7,445 bases of DNA, from NCBI GenBank assembly GCA_041838515.1, contig JBGYPP010000010.1, positions 1 to 7,445 on the forward strand, read 5' to 3'. The notes beneath the pieces are model-generated. The model saw nothing but the letters and a program-made list of their open reading frames with translations, did not search any database and had not been told where the DNA came from. The position numbers and the translations under genes are program-made. Source of the DNA: JBGYPP01 sp041838515 (GTDB lineage Bacteria; Bacillota; Clostridia; Lachnospirales; Lachnospiraceae). Shown in pieces: positions 1-4,437 of this stretch. The number at the start of each line of letters is the position of its first letter. Positions within the stretch are counted from its first letter, which is position 1.

Positions 1-141
1 CGGATTGATGACTTTACTGGACAGCAGATCTCCGATGTGGAGACCTGGTGTAATAGCCTTCCCCGAAAACTTCTTGGGTACAGAACCCCGGATGAAATCT
101 TCGAGGAGGAAATCGACCGAATCTACCAGGCTGCTGCCTAG
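1..141 (+). CDS. IS30-family transposase, C-terminal end (partial)
   Basis: Frame 1 is open from the window edge to the TAG at 139-141 and gives 46 residues. It contains NSLPRKLLGYRTPDEIF, which matches the hallmark IS30 transposase C-terminus (an N-x-x-PRK-x-LGY-x-TP-x-E-x-F pattern at the end of the DDE catalytic domain). The catalytic DDE residues and the N-terminal helix-turn-helix lie upstream of the window, so I cannot tell whether the full gene is intact. The protein would cut and join the ends of its own element. The stop codon lies just before a typical IS end, as expected for the single-gene IS30 layout. Confidence 0.88.
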   Translation, partial: RIDDFTGQQISDVETWCNSLPRKLLGYRTPDEIFEEEIDRIYQAAA

Positions 142-175
142 CGGAGAGTGTCCAACTTGTTATTGCAATTCTCGA
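1..175 (+). mobile_element. Right end of an IS30-family insertion sequence (partial)
   Basis: After the transposase stop comes GTGTCCAACTTGTTATTGCA (148-167), then an A-rich stretch. A GTGTCCAACTT...TTGCAATT segment directly behind the transposase gene is typical of the terminal inverted repeat of IS30-like elements. The matching left repeat is outside the window, so the exact boundary is uncertain and may fall anywhere from about 165 to 185. Target-site duplications cannot be checked. The element borders an AT-rich segment unlike the GC-rich genes further on. Confidence 0.7.
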
Positions 176-196
176 TAGAAAAAAATTTAAAAAAAC

Positions 197-225
197 TTGA
201 AAACAAAACAAGCATATGTTAAAAT
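197..225 (+). promoter_or_regulatory. Sigma-A-type promoter with extended -10
   Basis: TTGAAA (197-202) is followed by a 17-bp spacer and TAAAAT (220-225). A TG sits one base upstream of the -10 (217-218), giving the extended form TGTTAAAAT. Transcription would start near 232, just before the AAAGGAGGTG ribosome binding site at 241-250. It lies immediately outside the IS30 end and drives the small membrane-protein frames. Proximity to the IS means that part of this promoter could derive from the insertion. Confidence 0.65.
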
Positions 226-256
226 AATATCATACAATAGAAAGGAGGTGAGAAGA

Positions 257-739
257 ATGATGTGTAAGGGCTATTGTCAAAAAATAAGGCAGGGGTATTT
301 TTGGTTTCGTGGCTTCATCCTATTCTTTGTTGGTTTGATATTGTATTTATCATTTATGCGTATAAATTTATTCTTTTTAGGTATTTTATATGCAATTTTT
401 TCGGTCTTATGTTTGTTCATGTTGAATACAAAGGATGGTGAGAGGAATAGAGAAAAGGCCAGTAGCGGCAGGGGTGGCAGTGCAAGGGGGGCTGTCCTTG
501 TTGGTACTGGGGTGCGCGCTTGTCGCTGGGAAGTGGTTTGGGCTTTGGTTTGGTCCTGCAGCGGTGGGGGAAGCGTTTGTTACAGTGTTTGCATTAGCCA
601 TAGGTTGTTGTGCTTTGGGTGTATTGTGGCTGCTATTTCAAAAAACCAAGATTCCCGAAATTTGGTGGGTTTTGTTCGTTGCAGGGATTATGGTGATTTT
701 GATAGTGCTACAGAACCAAGCATATGTTGGATCGGGTAG
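257..739 (+). CDS. Small membrane protein, N-terminal part; probable frameshift
   Basis: The ATG at 257 has an excellent ribosome binding site, AAAGGAGGTG (241-250), 6 bases upstream. The first ~60 residues are convincing: a short basic N-terminus, then two hydrophobic helices (around FILFFVGLILYLSF and FFLGILYAIFSVLCLFML) ending in the charged segment NTKDGERNREK. After about codon 66 (nt ~455) the frame reads as Gly/Ser/Cys-rich, poorly protein-like sequence to its stop at 739. The overlapping frame at 435-836 is strongly membrane-protein-like over the same stretch. The simplest reading is one gene of about 192 residues broken by an extra base in or near the A-run at 453-456. Otherwise the true product is this 160-residue protein, or two overlapping genes. 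I do not recognise the family. Confidence 0.5.
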   Translation: MMCKGYCQKIRQGYFWFRGFILFFVGLILYLSFMRINLFFLGILYAIFSVLCLFMLNTKDGERNREKASSGRGGSARGAVLVGTGVRACRWEVVWALVWSCSGGGSVCYSVCISHRLLCFGCIVAAISKNQDSRNLVGFVRCRDYGDFDSATEPSICWIG

Positions 740-836
740 TTTTTCGGCAATGGTAAGGGAAATGCTCTTTAAGGGTGGAACAACATACATGGTTTCTGGT
801 ATTGTATGTGTCTATGCGGCAAAGAGGGGAGCTTGA
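435..836 (+). CDS. Small multi-helix membrane protein; probably C-terminal part of the same gene
   Basis: This 133-residue frame has three clear hydrophobic helices (about residues 20-38, 48-68 and 76-93) and a weaker one near 116-128. It ends in basic AAKRGA, a normal membrane-protein end. The ATG at 435 has no properly spaced ribosome binding site: the nearest AAAGG touches the start codon, and the frame has a stop at 423-425. Independent initiation is therefore doubtful. Removing one base around 453-456 would join it to the well-initiated upstream frame through a charged loop, giving about six helices in total. The family is unknown and no catalytic motif is visible. The product should sit in the cytoplasmic membrane. 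Confidence 0.5.
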   Translation: MVRGIEKRPVAAGVAVQGGLSLLVLGCALVAGKWFGLWFGPAAVGEAFVTVFALAIGCCALGVLWLLFQKTKIPEIWWVLFVAGIMVILIVLQNQAYVGSGSFSAMVREMLFKGGTTYMVSGIVCVYAAKRGA

Positions 837-1087
837 TTATTGGGGATGGATACTGTTCCAAAGAAAGGGGGGCACTATGAAAAAGTTCAGTATTGGTATA
901 CTATCGGGATAATTGGTTGATGATTTGGAAAGGAGTGCAATTGTTATTCTTTTGGGCATTTGGAAAGGATGTTGCAACCTGAACAAAAACGTTAAATGCA
1001 TTTGAGGAGATATTTGCGACAACAAGATTTGAAAATAGCACAATTGGTGATAAGGGATAATTTTTTGAAAAATTATGATAGCATTAG
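837..1087. other. AT-rich intergenic stretch with decayed coding remnants
   Basis: No convincing gene is visible. Frame 1 has an ATG at 877 that stops at 912 but then stays open for another 30 codons to a TGA at 1003-1005. Frame 2 is open at 983-1060 with protein-like sequence (including FEEIFATTRFENSTIGDKG) but no start codon or ribosome binding site. This pattern fits a degraded gene or the untranslated leader of the downstream gene. An AACAAGA at 1021-1027 repeats part of the terminator arm that follows. Confidence 0.4.
877..912 (+). CDS. Very short ORF (MKKFSIGILSG): possible leader peptide or gene remnant
   Basis: An ATG at 877 lies 4 bases after a G-rich ribosome-binding-like sequence (AAAGGGGGG, 864-872) and encodes MKKFSIGILSG before TAA. 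The Lys-Lys start followed by hydrophobic residues resembles the beginning of a signal peptide, so it may be the stump of a secreted or lipoprotein gene. It lies about 175 bases before a terminator and about 260 bases before the translational GTPase gene, so a regulatory leader peptide is an alternative. Neither reading is proven. Confidence 0.2.
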   Translation: MKKFSIGILSG

Positions 1088-1120
1088 AACAAGAGTCGGA
1101 CTGTTCCGGCTCTTGTTTTT
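1088..1120 (+). terminator. Strong Rho-independent terminator
   Basis: AACAAGAGTCGGA (1088-1100) pairs with TCCGGCTCTTGTT (1105-1117) around a 4-base loop (CTGT). This gives 13 pairs with one G-T wobble, followed by a T-run to 1120. It ends the transcript of the AT-rich region and isolates the GTPase gene, whose own promoter follows directly. It could also act as an attenuator if upstream transcription is meant to reach that gene. Confidence 0.85.
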
Positions 1121-1136
1121 GTCTATAGGCCTTGTA

Positions 1137-1145
1137 TGTTATAAT
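1137..1145 (+). promoter_or_regulatory. Extended -10 promoter for the GTPase-nuclease gene
   Basis: TGTTATAAT is a perfect extended -10 element (TG-n-TATAAT, hexamer at 1140-1145). No good -35 is present: TTTTGT or TTGTCT from the terminator T-run lies at roughly the right distance. Extended -10 promoters tolerate this. Transcription would start around 1152, giving a short leader before the ATG at 1174. It also argues against translation starting at the upstream in-frame ATG codons at 1132 and 1144. Confidence 0.6.
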
Positions 1146-1173
1146 GAAAATATTGTGTGGGAGGGCGGCGGTG

Positions 1174-4068
1174 ATGGATCCAGGCGCTTATGGTGAAAAA
1201 AATTGTATTCTGGCGCTGGCTGCCCAGGTGGATGCGGGCAAGACCACCGTGGCCAGGGCCTTGCTGGAGAGGGGCTGGGGCAGTCGCAGCCTGCCTTCCT
1301 TGGATTATCTGGATATGGAGAGCCGCAGGGGGATAACCGTCCTGGCCAAGGAGGCCTGGATGCCTTGGGCCGGGGGGCGGCTGACCCTGCTGGATACGCC
1401 GGGCCATGGAGATTTGGCGGCGGAGAGGGATAGGGCGCTGACGGCGGCGGATGCCTGCCTTTGGATAGTGGATGGTTCTCGCCGGGGGGATGGGCCCAGT
1501 CTGGCGCTGGCGGGGGGCTTGGCGCAGACAGGCCTGCCTGTGGTCATATTTGTCAATAAAATGGACCGGATGGGCCTGGGCCGCCGGGAGTTTTTGGGCA
1601 TATTGGAGAAGAAATTGCCCTGGGAAGTCGTGGACATGGGGCTGGAAAAGGAGGCGCTTTGGGAGCGGCTGGCCCTGTGCCATGAGGAACTGCTGGAGGA
1701 ATTTTTGTCCTCAGGGGCTTTGTCAGCGGCCAGTCTGCAAAGGCATTTTTCCCTGGGCCATTTCACGCCTGTTTTTTTCGGCGCGGCGGCCAGGGGGGAG
1801 GGTGTAGAGGCGCTGACGCTGGGCCTGGAGGAGGTGCTGGCCTTTCCCGCCTATGGGGAGGAGTTGTCCCTGGGCGTGTACAAGATATCCCGGGACAGCC
1901 AGAACAAGCCCGTCTGCCATGTAAAGGTGCTGGGCGGCGCTTTGGAGAGTCGGCAGAGCCTGGCTTGGGGCAAGGTAAAGTGCATAAGGGTATGCCAGGG
2001 CGGGGATTTTGCCATGGTACAGCGGCTGCCGGCCGGATGGCTGGGGGCTGTGGATGGCTGGGAGGATGTGGCCGTGGGATGGCAGTATCCGGCCGGCCGG
2101 CAGTTGGGGGGAGAGATTGCCGGCCGGGGCGAGGTTGGGGAGGGAGATGAGGCAGGCGTATCCGTGGGCTGGGGGAAAAACGCGGCCGGAGAGCCGGGAG
2201 ATTTGGCCGGGGGGAATAGGGCGGCTTCTTGGGGAAAAGAGGCGGTCCCGCCAATGGGTCAGGGGAGGAGTTGGACAATAGGGTCGGGTGGTTTTGCCGG
2301 CAGGGCTGAGGCAAAGCCCCTGTGGAAGTATGCCGTCCGTCCTCTGGAGACCGGGGCGCTGCCGGTTCTTAGGCAGGCGCTGGCCTCTGTAGACAAGACC
2401 TGGCCAGAACTGTATTTCCGGGGAGACGGGGTGGATGCGGTCATGGAAATCTCTCTCAGCGGCAACATACAAAAGGCTTGGATAGAGGAGGTGCTGGAGG
2501 CCCAGGCGGGCAGGGTATTTTCCCTGGAGGCCCGGGGGGTGGGGCATAAGGAGAGCCTGGCGGCTCCGGCCTTGGGCTGGGCCTTGTATGCTCCGGAGGG
2601 GCATTTTGGAGAGATGCATATATTGTTGCTGCCCAGGCCGAGGGGAGGGGGGCTGATGATTTCCAGCCGCATCAGAGAAAGCGTCTTGCCCAGGGAGAAG
2701 CAGGAGATAGCCATGGAAGCTCTGTGGAAATTGCTGCGAGAGGTGGGTGGCCCCTGGGGTGGCGGCGAATTGGAGGATATGGAAATCGTACTTGCCGCCG
2801 GCAGCTGGAAACCGGGGCTAAGCAAGGAGGAGGATATACGGCAGGCGGCTATGCGAGCCTTGGCCGCCGCCTTGTCCAGGGCGAGGGTGGAGGCCCTTTG
2901 GCCAAGGGAGGTTTTTGGGCTGGAGCTGCCCATGGAGGCCTTGGGCGGGGCTATGGCCCTGGCGGCATCCTTAGAGGGGCAGCTGACCCTAAAAGCGCAG
3001 GATGGGAGCAAGGTACTTGTGGAGGGGGAACTGCCTTCCTGGCATTGGGAGACCTTTGACTTGGGTTTGAGAGATCTCTCTAAGAGTATGCACGGTTGGG
3101 CATATATAGAGCGGCATTTTGCGCCGGGAGCCGGACAGGAGGACAGGCGCTCCCAGGCTGTGGACTGGCAGTCTATGGGAAGGTCTGTCCGTTGGCATAA
3201 GGGATGCTGGCAGGAGGCCGGGGCAGAGGAGGCCGCTGGATGGTTGGAAATTCCGCCGGAGGAGGGCATAGAGCTGGAATTGTGGGCGGAATTGGGCCTA
3301 TCCCGGACGGAGGAGGCGCAGAGCGGCGGCGGGCGCTTCGCCGCCCATATCAGCCGGGAGGAGATAGAGGAAATATTTGCCCGAACCTTTGGGGAGAGGG
3401 CGGCGTGCGCCGTGCAAAGCGGCTGGGCCAGGGCGAATGTGGGGATGAAGCGGGATGTAGGTGCGGGGTCGGATTTGCGAACGAAGTCTGCAATGGGAAC
3501 TGAGGGGGATGTGGGGTCCGGGAGGGATGTGGGCCCTGAGGCGGATACCGGGGGCAGTGGGATTGTAGGCGGCGGAGCAGGCCTGGGTTTGGATAGGGGC
3601 GGCTGGGTTCGAAGCAGGCATAGGGCGGCCGTCGGCAACGAGGAGTACCTCCTGGTGGATGGGTATAATATCCTATTTGCCTGGGAGGACTTGGCGGCTC
3701 TGGCCAGGGAGGATCTGTCTGCGGCCAGGGAGGCCTTGATGGACCGCTTATCCGATTACCAAGGATATACGGGATTGCGTGTTATTTTGGTCTTTGATGC
3801 GTACAGGGTGCGGCAGTCGCCGGTTTGGGCCAACCGCTGGCCCAATATTCAGGTGGTATTTACAGAGTATGCCCAGACGGCGGATGCGTATATAGAGCAA
3901 TGCGCCCATAGGCTGGGCGGGAGGCATAGAGTCTGGGTGGCCACCTCGGATGCTCTGGAGCAGCTGATTGTATTTGGCAGTGGGGCGCTGCGGCTCACCG
4001 CCAGAGAGCTGGCGGAGGATATGGAAAAAGCCAGCAGGCAGGGCCGGGAGTGGATGAGCGGAGATTAG
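1174..4068 (+). CDS. TetM/EF-G-like translational GTPase fused to a Rae1 (YacP)-type NYN ribonuclease domain
   Basis: The 964-residue product starts at the ATG with GGGAGGG (1159-1165) 8 bases upstream. GTPase motifs: P-loop AAQVDAGKTT (K23), switch I RRGIT (52-55), DTPGH (74-78), NKMD (128-131), and GAAARGEG (203-210) at the G5 position. Next come domain II, a Gly-rich insert (about 312-380), and domains III-V resembling TetM (LWKYAVRP from about 382, VEGELP late). ISREEIEEIFARTFGER (726-742) and a second Gly-rich linker (about 754-820) lead to an NYN domain. That domain closely resembles Bacillus subtilis Rae1/YacP: LLVDGYN with D829, VFDAYRV, TADAYIE with D904, ATSD, and GALRLTARELAEDME. 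D829 and D904 match Rae1 Asp7 and Asp81. Known family roles: TetM-type GTPases bind the ribosomal A site, and Rae1 cleaves mRNA there. Inference: a cytoplasmic, ribosome-directed mRNA nuclease or rescue factor. The TetM drug-displacing loop is not conserved, so tetracycline resistance is unlikely. TetM has about 639 residues, so the inserts, linker and NYN domain account for the extra length. Confidence 0.87.
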   Translation: MDPGAYGEKNCILALAAQVDAGKTTVARALLERGWGSRSLPSLDYLDMESRRGITVLAKEAWMPWAGGRLTLLDTPGHGDLAAERDRALTAADACLWIVDGSRRGDGPSLALAGGLAQTGLPVVIFVNKMDRMGLGRREFLGILEKKLPWEVVDMGLEKEALWERLALCHEELLEEFLSSGALSAASLQRHFSLGHFTPVFFGAAARGEGVEALTLGLEEVLAFPAYGEELSLGVYKISRDSQNKPVCHVKVLGGALESRQSLAWGKVKCIRVCQGGDFAMVQRLPAGWLGAVDGWEDVAVGWQYPAGRQLGGEIAGRGEVGEGDEAGVSVGWGKNAAGEPGDLAGGNRAASWGKEAVPPMGQGRSWTIGSGGFAGRAEAKPLWKYAVRPLETGALPVLRQALASVDKTWPELYFRGDGVDAVMEISLSGNIQKAWIEEVLEAQAGRVFSLEARGVGHKESLAAPALGWALYAPEGHFGEMHILLLPRPRGGGLMISSRIRESVLPREKQEIAMEALWKLLREVGGPWGGGELEDMEIVLAAGSWKPGLSKEEDIRQAAMRALAAALSRARVEALWPREVFGLELPMEALGGAMALAASLEGQLTLKAQDGSKVLVEGELPSWHWETFDLGLRDLSKSMHGWAYIERHFAPGAGQEDRRSQAVDWQSMGRSVRWHKGCWQEAGAEEAAGWLEIPPEEGIELELWAELGLSRTEEAQSGGGRFAAHISREEIEEIFARTFGERAACAVQSGWARANVGMKRDVGAGSDLRTKSAMGTEGDVGSGRDVGPEADTGGSGIVGGGAGLGLDRGGWVRSRHRAAVGNEEYLLVDGYNILFAWEDLAALAREDLSAAREALMDRLSDYQGYTGLRVILVFDAYRVRQSPVWANRWPNIQVVFTEYAQTADAYIEQCAHRLGGRHRVWVATSDALEQLIVFGSGALRLTARELAEDMEKASRQGREWMSGD

Positions 4069-4437
4069 AGGGGAAATCTGGGGGCAGAGGGAAAGGCAGA
4101 GGGAAAGGCAGAGGGAAAGGCGGAGGGAAAGGCAGAAAGCAGGGGGCCGGAGTTGGTTTTGTGGCATAGGCAGTTGTCTGTGCCTGGGGGGCAGACTGTG
4201 GATGGCCAGGGCTGTGTACAGTGATCGGGGGAATGTCCGAGAGCGGGGCAGCCGGCTCTGCGGCATAGGTGGATGGGGCAGGGTCTAGGCGGGCAAAGGA
4301 ATCTCTATCTATATTTTTAGATTTCGCCTAAGTGGGAATAGATCAGTTTCCAGAATAGCAAACAAAAGTTCGGAATTGCCGGCGGGGTGAGGCTCTTGCC
4401 GGGCATAAGGCAGGCGCAGGGCGCAGAGGGAGGAAGT
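4069..4437. other. Intergenic region with in-frame post-stop extension and weak promoter signals
   Basis: This 369-bp gap holds no independent gene that I can support. The reading frame of the preceding gene stays open for 51 codons after its TAG, to the TGA at 4222-4224, and includes an (EGKA)n repeat. Positions 4292-4376 are AT-richer than their surroundings. They contain TATATT (4310-4315) and a small inverted repeat ATCTA...TAGAT (4307-4322), but no convincing -35, so a promoter for the next gene is plausible but not shown. No intrinsic terminator with a T-run is visible, so read-through from the GTPase gene is possible. Confidence 0.45.
4083..4136 (+). repeat. 12-bp tandem repeat (GGCAGAGGGAAA), 4.5 copies
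   Basis: Units start at 4083, 4095, 4107 and 4119, with a partial fifth at 4131. The only difference among the full units is one A-to-G change in the fourth. The array begins 14 bases after the stop of the GTPase-nuclease gene. Its period is a multiple of three, and in that gene's frame it reads Glu-Gly-Lys-Ala repeats. The near-identity indicates recent slippage expansion. Confidence 0.9.

Noticed and set aside
1132..1173. Earlier in-frame starts at 1132 or 1144 for the GTPase gene
   Set aside because: They fall in the extended -10 promoter and upstream of the likely transcription start. The ATG at 1174 has a well-spaced ribosome binding site and begins just before the P-loop.
996..1196. 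Plus-strand 66-codon frame spanning the terminator
   Set aside because: It has no ribosome binding site and runs through both the terminator hairpin and the next promoter into another gene's start.
2259..3638. Long minus-strand open frame of about 459 codons opposite the GTPase gene
   Set aside because: It is Pro/Ser/Ala-rich without motifs. Long antisense frames arise by chance where the coding strand is G- and purine-rich.
1174..4068. Annotating the large GTPase as a tetracycline-resistance ribosomal protection protein
   Set aside because: The fold is TetM-like, but the drug-displacing loop differs, the protein is about 325 residues longer, and it carries a nuclease domain. Homology alone does not support resistance.
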